Positions 23,675 through 31,341 of a DNA stretch of 37,058 nucleotides are shown in pieces. The first letter of the stretch is position 1. The number at the start of each line of letters is the position of its first letter. The notes beneath the pieces are model-generated. The model was not told the DNA's origin and ran no database searches. It saw nothing but the letters and a program-made list of their open reading frames with translations. The stretch is from NCBI GenBank assembly GCA_946185485.1, contig CAMHJQ010000029.1:1-37058 (forward strand), written 5' to 3'. Source of the DNA: an uncultured Prevotellaceae bacterium. GTDB lineage: Bacteria; Bacteroidota; Bacteroidia; Bacteroidales; Bacteroidaceae. Both the position numbers and the translations under genes were made by a program.

Positions 23675-25090
23675 TTATCTCCTTCTTCTCTTAGTTGACC
23701 TCCGTTTCTTAGATGATTTCTTCGTGCTCTTACGGGCAGTGGACTTCTTGCGAGATGCCGAAGAGCGCTTGCGGGTAGCCTTGTAGCGCTTGCCGGCACG
23801 GGCCTTCTTGCCACGGACATAGCGCTTGCTCTTATGATAATAGGTGGGCACGTCGTCGTTGACCTCCACCTCGGTACGCTTGTTGAACAGTTCGTCGACA
23901 CGATAGTTATAGACCGAGTCCTCCATATCGATGAATTTCCCTATCTCACTCTGCGGCAGGCGCAGAGGGCTGGGAGCCGTAAGTCCCGGCACCACGTCGC
24001 GGCGGTACATCGGGTTGAGCGAGCGCAGCAGGTCGATATTCAGTCCCACCACCGCTGCCACCTGTTCCAGATGGACGTTACGGTTGACCATCACCGTATC
24101 TGTCTTTGCCGGCAGACGGGTGCTCATGGGGCAGATGTTATGCTGCGAATAGTAGGTCATGATATAGTTGGCGGCGATGAATGCCGGCACATAACCACGC
24201 GTCTCCTTGGGCAGGTAGGGATAGATGCGCCAATAGTCCTTGATAGCGGCAGGATCGTCGATGGAGTCCTTGCGGGCAGCCTGCTGCGAACGGTGGATGG
24301 CCTTGTTGATGTTCTCGGGACCACAGTTGTAGGCAGCAATCACGAGGTTCCAGTCGCCAAAGATCTTGTAGAGGTCACGCAGATAGCGGGCAGCGGCGTA
24401 TGATGACTTGACGGGGTCGCGGCGCTCGTCGAGTAACGAGTTGACCTGCAGGCCGTACTGTTTGCCCGTACTTATCATAAACTGCCACAGGCCGGTAGCC
24501 CCCACGCGGCTGACAGCCTGAGGGTTGAGTGCTGACTCGATGACGGGCAAGTACTTCAGTTCCAGCGGCAGCTGGTAAGTCTCCAGGGCCTCTTCGAAGA
24601 TGGGGATATAGAAGTTGGATGCCCCCAGCATGTAGCTGATGCTATGGCGCAGGCGTCCGCTGTAGCGGTCGATGAATTTCTGAACGACCTCGTTGTAGGC
24701 CATCTCCATGACGGTAGGTATGCGGCTCAGGCGCTCGATGTATTCCTCTTTGGTGAAGACGGGGTTGATGTCGCGCATGTTACAATTGTCGGCATCGTCC
24801 AGATAAGTCTTCGACATATAGAGGTTCAACAGCGAGTCAAGGTCGTAGGTCATGGCCTCGGGGAACTCGATGACCTCCTCGTTGCCTTCCTCGTCGGTGA
24901 CCACAATCTCATCATCGTCGAGGTCGTTGTCCTCATCGTCCAAGGTCTGCGCCCCTATGGGGCTAAATAAAAGACAGAAAATAAGAAATAAGCTAATGCG
25001 CAGGGTCAGTGACATGCTCTTGTCTCTTGCTGGCATCAACATGGTCTTATATCTTGCTGGCATCATCGTGCCCGTCTTGAATATCCTCAT
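23675..25090 (-). CDS. Membrane-bound lytic transglycosylase (MltD-like) with polybasic tail
   Basis: This enzyme cleaves peptidoglycan glycan strands to 1,6-anhydromuropeptides. The longest form has 471 residues; the true start may be the internal ATG of MSLTLRIS (about 25015), because the preceding 27-bp segment is tandemly duplicated. After the signal region (LFLIFCLLFSPIGAQ) an acidic stretch follows (about 51-75). The SLT domain (about 170-265) has catalytic Glu185 in LPVIESALNP, with GATGLWQFM and AAYNCGPENINKAI. A degenerate LysM-like segment follows (about 325-355). The last 45 residues are extremely rich in Lys, Arg and Ser (ARKSTKKSSKKRRSTKRRRR). That tail is unusual for the family. 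The gene lies between DUF5683 and rel in the conserved operon. Confidence 0.92.
   Translation of the reverse strand: MRIFKTGTMMPARYKTMLMPARDKSMSLTLRISLFLIFCLLFSPIGAQTLDDEDNDLDDDEIVVTDEEGNEEVIEFPEAMTYDLDSLLNLYMSKTYLDDADNCNMRDINPVFTKEEYIERLSRIPTVMEMAYNEVVQKFIDRYSGRLRHSISYMLGASNFYIPIFEEALETYQLPLELKYLPVIESALNPQAVSRVGATGLWQFMISTGKQYGLQVNSLLDERRDPVKSSYAAARYLRDLYKIFGDWNLVIAAYNCGPENINKAIHRSQQAARKDSIDDPAAIKDYWRIYPYLPKETRGYVPAFIAANYIMTYYSQHNICPMSTRLPAKTDTVMVNRNVHLEQVAAVVGLNIDLLRSLNPMYRRDVVPGLTAPSPLRLPQSEIGKFIDMEDSVYNYRVDELFNKRTEVEVNDDVPTYYHKSKRYVRGKKARAGKRYKATRKRSSASRKKSTARKSTKKSSKKRRSTKRRRR
25011..25064. repeat. 27-bp tandem duplication in the lytic transglycosylase leader
   Basis: The two units, 25011-25037 and 25038-25064, match at 23 of 27 positions and both end in CTTGCTGGCATC. 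In frame they give MMPARYKTM and LMPARDKSM, so the gene has several in-frame candidate ATGs close together. Confidence 0.75.
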
Positions 25091-25170
25091 GATATATCTC
25101 TTCCTTTATATATGTTTTAATTGTTTTATTTTATATTTTATATTTAAGGCGAAGCCCGCAAACTCGCCCG

Positions 25171-25923
25171 CTAAAAGTTCAGCTTACAGCTGACGCCCAG
25201 CGACTGCGCCTCCAGCCAACTGCCACCGCCATGGTTGGGAATGACGGCCGGCTCGACCTCCAGGCTGAGGTCCTTGGAGATGTCAAACACCGACAGTTCC
25301 GCATCCACGTATGCATCGATGACGGAGATGGCATAGACACCCAACATCGCAAAGAAACTCAGGTCGCGCCAGCGGCGGTACTTGTCCTTACGCTTCCGGA
25401 AGATGTCCTTGTAGCGCTCTTCGTTTTCGGGCGTAATCTGTTGTCCCAGATGCAGGAACTTATTATAGGATGCCGTCCCCGGGTCGTTGTCCATGATGTC
25501 GAGGTAGGCCTGCGAGTAGTCCTTATACATCTGGTTGTTCCACGTCAGTGCATAGATGCAGCCTACGAATCCTCCGTAGATGATGGGCAGTTTCCAAAAC
25601 TTACGGTTGTAAATCTGTCCGGCGCCGGGTATGACCATGGCCAGCCACAGGGCCCGCTGCGGGTCAGGACGCCACGTGCCCCAGTCGCGCTTCATCTTCT
25701 TGGGTTTCGACGTCGATAGCAGAGAGACACTGTCGTTCAGCACGCCAGCACTATCGCCTGCCAAGGCGTCTGCATCGACCTGCAACAGCGAGTCCATCGG
25801 TGCCAGCAACGTGCCGACGTCGTGACCAATGGCCACGGTATCGAGCACAACGGCATCGTCGGTCTGCGCCCTGCCGATGACAGCCAGCAGCAGTGCCATG
25901 ACTATCGTCAGTAGTCTACCCAT
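25171..25923 (-). CDS. DUF5683 family envelope protein
   Basis: This 250-residue protein has a signal peptide (about 1-19, VIGRAQ), a short linker and the DUF5683 core: RALWLAMVIPGAGQIYNRKFWKLPIIYGGFVG (segments at about 95-126) with two or three membrane-interacting helices and a charged loop (DIFRKRKDKYRRWRD). The family is conserved in Bacteroidota next to parB; its role is unknown and probably concerns the cell envelope. The ATG at 25923 overlaps the parB stop by 8 bp, so translation is likely coupled. The long C-terminal part (EAQSLGVSCKLNF) suggests a beta-rich end. The 80 bp to the next gene are AT-rich and have no clear signal. Confidence 0.85.
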   Translation of the reverse strand: MGRLLTIVMALLLAVIGRAQTDDAVVLDTVAIGHDVGTLLAPMDSLLQVDADALAGDSAGVLNDSVSLLSTSKPKKMKRDWGTWRPDPQRALWLAMVIPGAGQIYNRKFWKLPIIYGGFVGCIYALTWNNQMYKDYSQAYLDIMDNDPGTASYNKFLHLGQQITPENEERYKDIFRKRKDKYRRWRDLSFFAMLGVYAISVIDAYVDAELSVFDISKDLSLEVEPAVIPNHGGGSWLEAQSLGVSCKLNF

Positions 25924-26839
25924 TCGCTCCGTCCAATGCGTTCATAATACGCTCCAGTTCCTCTTCGCTGTCGAACAGGATGCTGATCTTGCCCTTTCCC
26001 TTGGGTGAGCAGGTCATCTGCACCTTGGCCTGGAAGAATGACGACAGGCGATTCTTCAAGATATTGAACTCCTCGGGCAACTGCGCCTTCGAAGCGATCT
26101 TACCCTTGGCCGTCTTCACATCCTCGCCGCTCTTCAGCGCCTGGATGAGCTCTTCCACCTTGCGCACAGAATAGTGCTGCTGCTGGATTTCCTTAAACAG
26201 CTTGATCTGCTGCGTAGGACTGTCGATAGCCAGCAGGGCACGGGCGTGCCCCATCTCTATCTCATGGTTCTTCAGCGCCATCTGTACCTGAGCGGGGAGC
26301 TTCAGCAGACGCATGTAGTTGGTCACGGCGGCACGGCTCTTGCCGACACGCTCGCTGATCTTGGCCTGCGTCATGCCGGTCTCGTCAGCCAGATGCTGGT
26401 AAGCCAGTGCTATCTCGATGGCGTTCAGGTCCTCGCGCTGGATGTTCTCCACCAGCGCCATCTCCATCACGCCCTGGTCCTCGACGGTGACGATATAGGC
26501 GGGAATGCGGCTCAGTCCGGCCTGCTGCGAGGCACGCCACCGGCGCTCACCAGCGATAATCTGATACTTGCCGCCCTCCACCTTGCGCACCGTGATGGGC
26601 TGGATGATGCCCAGTTCGCGGATGCTGTTAGCCAACTCCTGCAGGGCCTCCGGGTCAAACTCGCGGCGCGGCTGGTTGGGGTTGGGTTCTATCTGCGCGA
26701 TGTCCACCTCGTTGAGGTTCGACGACCCCTGGGTGTTCACCTCGCTGGTATCTATCAGTGCATCCAGGCCGCGACCACTCCCGATATCGTCGAGACCGCG
26801 TCCCAGCACACTGCCTGAAAATTTCTTTTTTACTGCCAT
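25916..26839 (-). CDS. parB: Chromosome partitioning protein ParB
   Basis: ParB is a CTP-dependent DNA clamp that loads at parS and spreads, segregating the replication origin together with ParA. The 307-residue protein shows the ParB N-terminal domain: NQPRREFDPEALQELANSIR (about 55-74), GERRWRASQ (about 97-105) with the CTP-binding GERR motif, and ENIQREDLNAIE. The HTH follows (TQAKISERVGKSRAAVTNYM, about 154-173), then the dimerisation region. A Lys/Gly/Ser-rich start (MAVKKKFSGSVLGRGL) matches Bacteroidota ParB. The stop overlaps DUF5683 by 8 bp. Between parA and parB lies a short CATTTCTTT repeat region. I saw no convincing parS in the window. Confidence 0.95.
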   Translation of the reverse strand: MAVKKKFSGSVLGRGLDDIGSGRGLDALIDTSEVNTQGSSNLNEVDIAQIEPNPNQPRREFDPEALQELANSIRELGIIQPITVRKVEGGKYQIIAGERRWRASQQAGLSRIPAYIVTVEDQGVMEMALVENIQREDLNAIEIALAYQHLADETGMTQAKISERVGKSRAAVTNYMRLLKLPAQVQMALKNHEIEMGHARALLAIDSPTQQIKLFKEIQQQHYSVRKVEELIQALKSGEDVKTAKGKIASKAQLPEEFNILKNRLSSFFQAKVQMTCSPKGKGKISILFDSEEELERIMNALDGANG

Positions 26840-26883
26840 ACTTCAATATTCAGAATTAGAAATGAATGGAATGAAAGCTCGGT

Positions 26884-26939
26884 TCATTTCTCATTTCCCA
26901 TTTCTTTCATTTCTTTCATTTCTCATTTCTTTCATTTCT
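26884..26939. repeat. CATTTCTTT-type tandem repeat at the parA 3' end
   Basis: CATTTCTTT/CATTTCTC units repeat between parA and parB. On the minus strand they encode the last residues of ParA (NRNERNEK) and its TGA, so repeat growth has moved the ParA C-terminus. Confidence 0.7.
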
Positions 26940-27692
26940 ATTAATGATTTCCTTCGCCAGAGCGAGGTGGTTCTTGGCACCCGTCGAGTCGGCATCGTAG
27001 AGGATGACGGGAAGACCGTGCGACGGACTCTCCGACAGCTTGACGTTACGCTGGATGACGGTCTTGAAGACCAGTTCTTGGAAGTGGCGCTTCACCTCGT
27101 CGTAAATCTGGTTGGCCAGACGCAGACGTGAGTCGTACATGGTCAGCAGGAAACCCTCTATCTCCAGTTTCGGATTCAGCTTCTGCTTGATAATCTTGAT
27201 GGTGTTCAGCAGTTTCGAGATACCCTCCAGGGCAAAATACTCACACTGCACGGGGATGATGACCGAGTCGGCAGCCGTCAGCGAGTTCACCGTGATGAGT
27301 CCCAGCGACGGGGAGCAGTCTATCAGGATATAGTCGTACTCGTCGCTGATGGGTTTCAACACCTGAGCGATGATCTTCTCCCGATTGGGCAGGTTCAGCA
27401 TCTCAATCTCTGCACCCACCAAGTCGATATGGCTGGGGATAATGTCCAGCCCTTCAATATCTGTTGTATAGATGGCCTCGTGTACGTCCGTCTTGTTGAC
27501 AATGCACTCGTAAATGGAGCAATCTACCTCCTGAATGTTCACACCCAGTCCACTGGAGGCGTTAGCCTGCGGGTCAGCGTCCACCACAAGAACGGACTTT
27601 TCCAATGTAGCCAATGAGGCCGCCAGATTGATGGTTGTAGTGGTCTTTCCAACACCGCCTTTCTGGTTAGCCAATGCAATAATCTTTCCCAT
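26916..27692 (-). CDS. parA: Chromosome partitioning ATPase ParA (Soj type)
   Basis: ParA is the ATPase that moves ParB-parS complexes along the nucleoid. The 258-residue protein has the deviant Walker A NQKGGVGKTTTT (about 9-20; signature Lys11, P-loop Lys16), VLVVDADPQANASSG and the Walker B-type region DYILIDCSPSLG, plus a conserved basic C-terminal region. No HTH precedes the ATPase core, so it is of the short chromosomal type. It is the first gene of the operon parA-parB-DUF5683-lytic transglycosylase-rel-pectin methylesterase. Its promoter (TACCTTTG on the minus strand, 27732-27725) faces the divergent surE promoter. The last residues (RNERNEK) are encoded by a repeat and are unlikely to matter for activity. 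Confidence 0.96.
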   Translation of the reverse strand: MGKIIALANQKGGVGKTTTTINLAASLATLEKSVLVVDADPQANASSGLGVNIQEVDCSIYECIVNKTDVHEAIYTTDIEGLDIIPSHIDLVGAEIEMLNLPNREKIIAQVLKPISDEYDYILIDCSPSLGLITVNSLTAADSVIIPVQCEYFALEGISKLLNTIKIIKQKLNPKLEIEGFLLTMYDSRLRLANQIYDEVKRHFQELVFKTVIQRNVKLSESPSHGLPVILYDADSTGAKNHLALAKEIINRNERNEK

Positions 27693-27724
27693 AGTTGTTC
27701 TTATACCTATTTAAAATAGAGCTG

Positions 27725-27732
27725 CAAAGGTA
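27725..27732 (-). promoter_or_regulatory. -7 element of parA
   Basis: TACCTTTG on the minus strand matches the -7 consensus and ends 32 bp before the parA start. No TTTG -33 element is clear. Confidence 0.5.
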
Positions 27733-27741
27733 CAAAAAAAA

Positions 27742-27769
27742 GTTCATAGTTCATTGTTCATTGTTCATA
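27742..27769. repeat. 7-bp tandem repeat (GTTCATT)x4 between parA and surE
   Basis: GTTCATA, GTTCATT, GTTCATT and GTTCATA are tandem in the divergent promoter region and occupy the positions where both -33 elements should lie. Confidence 0.75.
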
Positions 27770-27785
27770 ATTTAAATTTATTTTG

Positions 27786-27793
27786 TATCTTTG
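27786..27793 (+). promoter_or_regulatory. -7 element of surE
   Basis: TATCTTTG matches the -7 consensus and ends 18 bp before the surE ATG. The -33 region lies in the GTTCATT repeats, with no exact TTTG. Confidence 0.6.
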
Positions 27794-27811
27794 CACCCAA
27801 ATTGAGCGTTT

Positions 27812-28603
27812 ATGGACAAACCACTGATACTGATTTCTAACGATGACGGCTATCACGCCAAGGGGTTTAACGAGCTGATTAGGATGGTCAAGGACTACGG
27901 CGACGTGCTTGCCTGTGCCCCAGAGTCGGCACGTAGCGGTTTTGGCTGTGCCTTCTCTGCCACGACACCCCTGACGCTGTCACACCGCCGCCACATGGAG
28001 GGAGTCGAGGTATGGTCGTGCAACGGCACCCCGGTGGACTGTGTCAAGATTGCCCTGTCGGAGTTGTGCGACAGGCGTCCGGCTATGGTCATCGGGGGCA
28101 TCAATCACGGTGACAACGCCTCGGTAAATACCCACTATTCGGGCACGATGGGCGTGGTGATGGAGGGCTGCATGAAGTATATTCCCTCTGTGGCGTTCTC
28201 CATCTGCGACCAATGCAAGGATGCCGACTTCCAACCGTTAGAGCCCTACATCCGCCGCATCACGCAGCAGGTGCTCAGCGAAGGACTGCCTGAAGGTGTC
28301 TGTCTGAACGTCAATTTCCCCTTGTTGGAAGCGGGTGGCAACGAAAAAGAGGTGAATGGCTACCGAGGCGTGCGAATCTGCCGGATGAGCAAAGGCACCT
28401 GGGGCAACGAGGTGACACGCTGTCACCATCCCCGCGGCTACGACTACTGGTGGATGGTGGGCAGCTATCATAATGACGAGCCCGACGCCACCGATACCGA
28501 CCGCTGGGCCCTGGACCACGGCTATATAGCCATCACACCGACCCAGATTGACGTCACCGCCTACGAGGCCTTCGAGAAGCTGAACGCCCAGTTTAATCTA
28601 TAA
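27812..28603 (+). CDS. surE: 5'-nucleotidase SurE
   Basis: SurE dephosphorylates nucleoside 5'- and 3'-monophosphates with a bound divalent metal. The 263-residue sequence has the ligand motif LISNDDGYHAKG (Asp11 and Asp12), Ser42 in ARSGFGCAF and Asn98 in GGINHGDNAS, each offset by +3 from the four metal ligands of characterised SurE proteins. NGTPVDCVKIAL and CLNVNFP are also typical. No signal peptide is seen, so it is cytoplasmic. It starts 18 bp after a consensus -7 element and is followed after 13 bp by lpxB, with which it is probably co-transcribed; this gene order is common in Bacteroidota. Confidence 0.96.
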   Translation: MDKPLILISNDDGYHAKGFNELIRMVKDYGDVLACAPESARSGFGCAFSATTPLTLSHRRHMEGVEVWSCNGTPVDCVKIALSELCDRRPAMVIGGINHGDNASVNTHYSGTMGVVMEGCMKYIPSVAFSICDQCKDADFQPLEPYIRRITQQVLSEGLPEGVCLNVNFPLLEAGGNEKEVNGYRGVRICRMSKGTWGNEVTRCHHPRGYDYWWMVGSYHNDEPDATDTDRWALDHGYIAITPTQIDVTAYEAFEKLNAQFNL

Positions 28604-28616
28604 TTCGGGATATCCC

Positions 28617-29783
28617 ATGAAGTACTATCTGATAGCCGGTGAGGCCTCGGGTGACCTACATGCCTCACACCTGATGCAGGCGCTGAAAGACCAGGACCCG
28701 CAGGCGCAGTTTCGCTTCTTTGGCGGCGACAAGATGGCTGCCGTGGGAGGAACGCTGGTGAAGCACTACCGCGAACTGGCCTATATGGGATTCATCCCCG
28801 TACTGATGCACCTGCCCACCATTCTCCGCAATATGAAGATGTGCCAGCAGGACATCCGTCAATGGCAACCTGACGTGGTCATCCTCGTCGACTATCCAGG
28901 CTTCAACCTCAAGATAGCGAAGTACGCACATTCATTCACCAAAGTCTATTATTACATCTCTCCCAAGATATGGGCGTGGAAGGAGTACCGCATCAAGAAT
29001 ATCAAGCGCGACGTGGACGAGCTGTTCTCCATCCTGCCTTTCGAGGTGGACTTCTTCGAGAAGAAGCACCACTACCCTATCCACTATGTCGGCAACCCTA
29101 CAGCACAGGAAGTCAGGGAGTTTTTAGCCTCACCTCCGCCCGCTCCCCAAGCAGGACGGGAAGAAGGGTGCGCATCAGAGTCCCCCTTCAGTTTGGAGGG
29201 GAATGGGGGGAGACCAATCATTGCGCTGCTCGCAGGTTCCCGAAAACAGGAAATCAAGGACAACCTGCCAGCGATGATAGAGGCCACACAACATCTGACC
29301 AGTCAGTACGACCTGGTGCTGGCAGGTGCCCCATCTATCGAGCCATCCTATTATGAACCTTTCATCAAGGGCAGTGCTGTGCACATCGTCTATAACGAGA
29401 CCTTTCCCTTGTTGGCAAAGGCTACTGCCGCCCTTGTCACCAGCGGCACGGCAACCCTTGAGACCTGCATGTTCCGCGTACCGCAGGTGGTATGCTACTA
29501 TACCCCCCTGCCCCGCCTTATCGGCTGGCTGCGCAAACGGATACTGCACGTGAAATACATCTCGCTGGTCAACCTCATTGCCGACCGCGAAGTGGTGAAG
29601 GAACTGGTAGCCGAGACGTTCAGCGTGGAGAACATCCGCCACGAACTGGAAGCCGTCTTACCAGGAGGACCGCATCGCCAGCAGATGCTCAGCGACTACG
29701 AGGAGGTTCATCGCCGGCTGGGCGAAAGCGACGCCCCCGACCATGCCGCCAGATTGATAATCCAAACACTTCAAAACAAATAA
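28617..29783 (+). CDS. lpxB: Lipid A disaccharide synthase LpxB
   Basis: LpxB joins UDP-2,3-diacylglucosamine and lipid X to form the lipid A disaccharide at the inner membrane. The 388-residue protein has the family motifs YLIAGEASGDLHASHL (about 4-19), YISPKIWAWKEYRI, YVGNPT, LLAGSRKQEI and VTSGTATLET. A striking extra segment of about 28 residues (about 172-199, including PPPAPQAGREEG and EGNGG) lies between REFL and RPIIALLAGS. It is encoded by GC-rich DNA containing a CCCCTTC/GGAGGGG hairpin (29127-29210) and looks like an in-frame repeat insertion into the linker between the two Rossmann domains, a place likely to tolerate it. The frame is intact. Confidence 0.94.
   Translation: MKYYLIAGEASGDLHASHLMQALKDQDPQAQFRFFGGDKMAAVGGTLVKHYRELAYMGFIPVLMHLPTILRNMKMCQQDIRQWQPDVVILVDYPGFNLKIAKYAHSFTKVYYYISPKIWAWKEYRIKNIKRDVDELFSILPFEVDFFEKKHHYPIHYVGNPTAQEVREFLASPPPAPQAGREEGCASESPFSLEGNGGRPIIALLAGSRKQEIKDNLPAMIEATQHLTSQYDLVLAGAPSIEPSYYEPFIKGSAVHIVYNETFPLLAKATAALVTSGTATLETCMFRVPQVVCYYTPLPRLIGWLRKRILHVKYISLVNLIADREVVKELVAETFSVENIRHELEAVLPGGPHRQQMLSDYEEVHRRLGESDAPDHAARLIIQTLQNK
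29127..29210. repeat. GC-rich palindromic insert in lpxB
   Basis: The insert includes the hairpin CCCCTTC-AGTTT-GGAGGGG and then GGGGGGAG. This is the composition of repeats usually intergenic in Prevotella, unlike the flanking lpxB codons. It adds about 28 residues without a frameshift. Confidence 0.55.
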
Positions 29784-29801
29784 TTAATCCCCAAAAGCAC
29801 T

Positions 29802-30512
29802 ATGAAAAAGTTTTTCTTTTTTGCGTTGCTGGCTGTATCAGCCCTGAACGCACAGGCACAAAACATTCAGTTGCACTACGACTTCGGTCGTAACATCTAC
29901 ACTGGCGAAGAGTCTAACCGCCAGAAAGCCACCATCACACTGGAACAGTTCAAGGCTGACAAGTGGGGTTCGTGGTACTACTTCGTCGATGTGGACCTGA
30001 GCCGCCACTTCACCGAGAGTGCTTATACGGAGATTTCGCGTGAGTTCAAACTGGGCAAGGAGTCACCCTTTGCCGCCCATGTCGAGTACAACGGCGGTCT
30101 GAGCAAGTCGGGCAGTTTCCAGCAGGCTGGTCTGATTGGTGCCGCCTACAATGGTCACAATGCCGACTTCTCGAAGACATGGTCTGTCCAGCTGCTGTAT
30201 AAGCAGTTCTTCAAGAGCTACGACACCACACACTCGTATGCCAGCGCCCAGCTGACAGGCGTCTGGGGCCTGAACTTCTTCGACAAGAAACTGACGTTCT
30301 CTGGCTTCATCGATTTCTGGCGTGGCGAGAAGGCCGACAACCACGGATGTCTGGTGATACTCTCCGAGCCTCAGCTGTGGTATAACTTCACTGAACATTT
30401 CAGTGTAGGTACCGAGTGGGAGTTCTCCAACAACTTCGTCTACAACAGCGATCCCACCAGCGACAAGACGTTCTTCTGGAACCCCACCCTCGCCGTCAAG
30501 TGGAACTTCTAA
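29802..30512 (+). CDS. DUF5020 (Tsx-like) outer-membrane protein
   Basis: This 236-residue protein has a signal peptide (MKKFFFFALLAVSALNAQAQ). The mature region is composed of alternating amphipathic strands with many aromatic residues (QLHYDFGRNIY, GSWYYFVDVDLS, YKQFFKSYD, LWYNFTEHFSVGTEWEF) and ends in a C-terminal Phe (LAVKWNF), as expected for an outer-membrane beta-barrel. It matches DUF5020, related to nucleoside-specific channel-forming Tsx proteins. A nucleoside-pore role would suit its position next to surE but is inference. It follows lpxB by 18 bp and converges with the SGNH gene, whose stop is only 4 bp away. Confidence 0.85.
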   Translation: MKKFFFFALLAVSALNAQAQNIQLHYDFGRNIYTGEESNRQKATITLEQFKADKWGSWYYFVDVDLSRHFTESAYTEISREFKLGKESPFAAHVEYNGGLSKSGSFQQAGLIGAAYNGHNADFSKTWSVQLLYKQFFKSYDTTHSYASAQLTGVWGLNFFDKKLTFSGFIDFWRGEKADNHGCLVILSEPQLWYNFTEHFSVGTEWEFSNNFVYNSDPTSDKTFFWNPTLAVKWNF

Positions 30513-30516
30513 TCTT

Positions 30517-31341
30517 TTAAAGAAGGAAATAGCGGCCGTGCTGCTGCATATAGACAGCTTCATGAGCCTCCTGCTGACAGGCCTGAGCCTCCTCCTCAGT
30601 GAGGGTCTCGGGCCTGTATTTATTGCCATCGACAATCTTTCCCGTCAGGAACTCGCACCAGGTACAGGCTGCCGCATAGCGACCGACGGTCAGCGACAGG
30701 TGGAAGCCGTCCCTGTTGAGCACATCGCCCAGACGGTAGCGCATCAGCTGGATGGTGATGCCCGTGGGAATGATACGCTTGATGCCCACGCCCGGCAGCA
30801 CGTTGAGCATGGTGCTGACAATTCTGCTATACATGGAATATTGGTTGTAGTCGTAGGCCTTGAAGCGACTGCTGGTGAAGTCCTTGGCATAAGCCCACGT
30901 CATGTGCCACACAAACTGTACATGCAGGTTGGTGGCATAGCTCTCCACCTGGCGCTTGAACTTGCCCAGATGGATAAAGCTCGACGGGATGCCCGACAAC
31001 TGGCTGGCCTGTTGCAGGGAGATGATGTCCCATTGTTCGTTACAGATGATGTCCTTCAGTGTCCATCTCCTGCGAACATACCTGATACCCCCTACTACCT
31101 TGCGGTATTCATAGCGTGCACTGTCACCCGCCAGGTTGGCATCATGCCGGTCGATGCTGCAGCCGGGGATAAAGGCATTGCCGATGATCAGCGAGTCGCC
31201 CTGGGCACGGGCCAGTTCAAAGAGGTACTGTTCCACAGCATCTTCCGAGAAGCTGTTGCCGATAGCCAGCACTTTAATCAGCTTAGCGTTGACACTAAAA
31301 GACAGCGTCGCCGCTAACAAAAAAACTAAAAAACGTTTCAC
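30517..31341 (-). CDS. Secreted DUF4886 / SGNH-type hydrolase
   Basis: This 274-residue protein starts at a GTG (31341) that directly abuts the TAA of the GH5 gene. It has a signal peptide (about 1-19, SFSVNA). SGNH-type blocks are visible: VLAIGNSFSEDAV (catalytic Ser in block I, about 24-36), an Asn- and Gly-containing middle part (GNAFIPGCSID), and RDGFHLSLTVGRYAA near the end, carrying the Asp-x-x-His dyad. The family is DUF4886, found in Bacteroidota polysaccharide-degradation genes and probably acting as carbohydrate esterases. It is encoded with a GH5 glucanase, which supports removal of acyl groups from plant polysaccharides. The substrate is not known. Confidence 0.85.
   Translation of the reverse strand: MKRFLVFLLAATLSFSVNAKLIKVLAIGNSFSEDAVEQYLFELARAQGDSLIIGNAFIPGCSIDRHDANLAGDSARYEYRKVVGGIRYVRRRWTLKDIICNEQWDIISLQQASQLSGIPSSFIHLGKFKRQVESYATNLHVQFVWHMTWAYAKDFTSSRFKAYDYNQYSMYSRIVSTMLNVLPGVGIKRIIPTGITIQLMRYRLGDVLNRDGFHLSLTVGRYAAACTWCEFLTGKIVDGNKYRPETLTEEEAQACQQEAHEAVYMQQHGRYFLL

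Noticed and set aside
23671..23901. N-terminal extension of rel by 77 codons
   Set aside because: It reads through the end of the lytic transglycosylase gene in another frame, is Arg/Ser/Pro-rich without similarity to Rel, and the ATG at 23670 has a good ribosome binding site.
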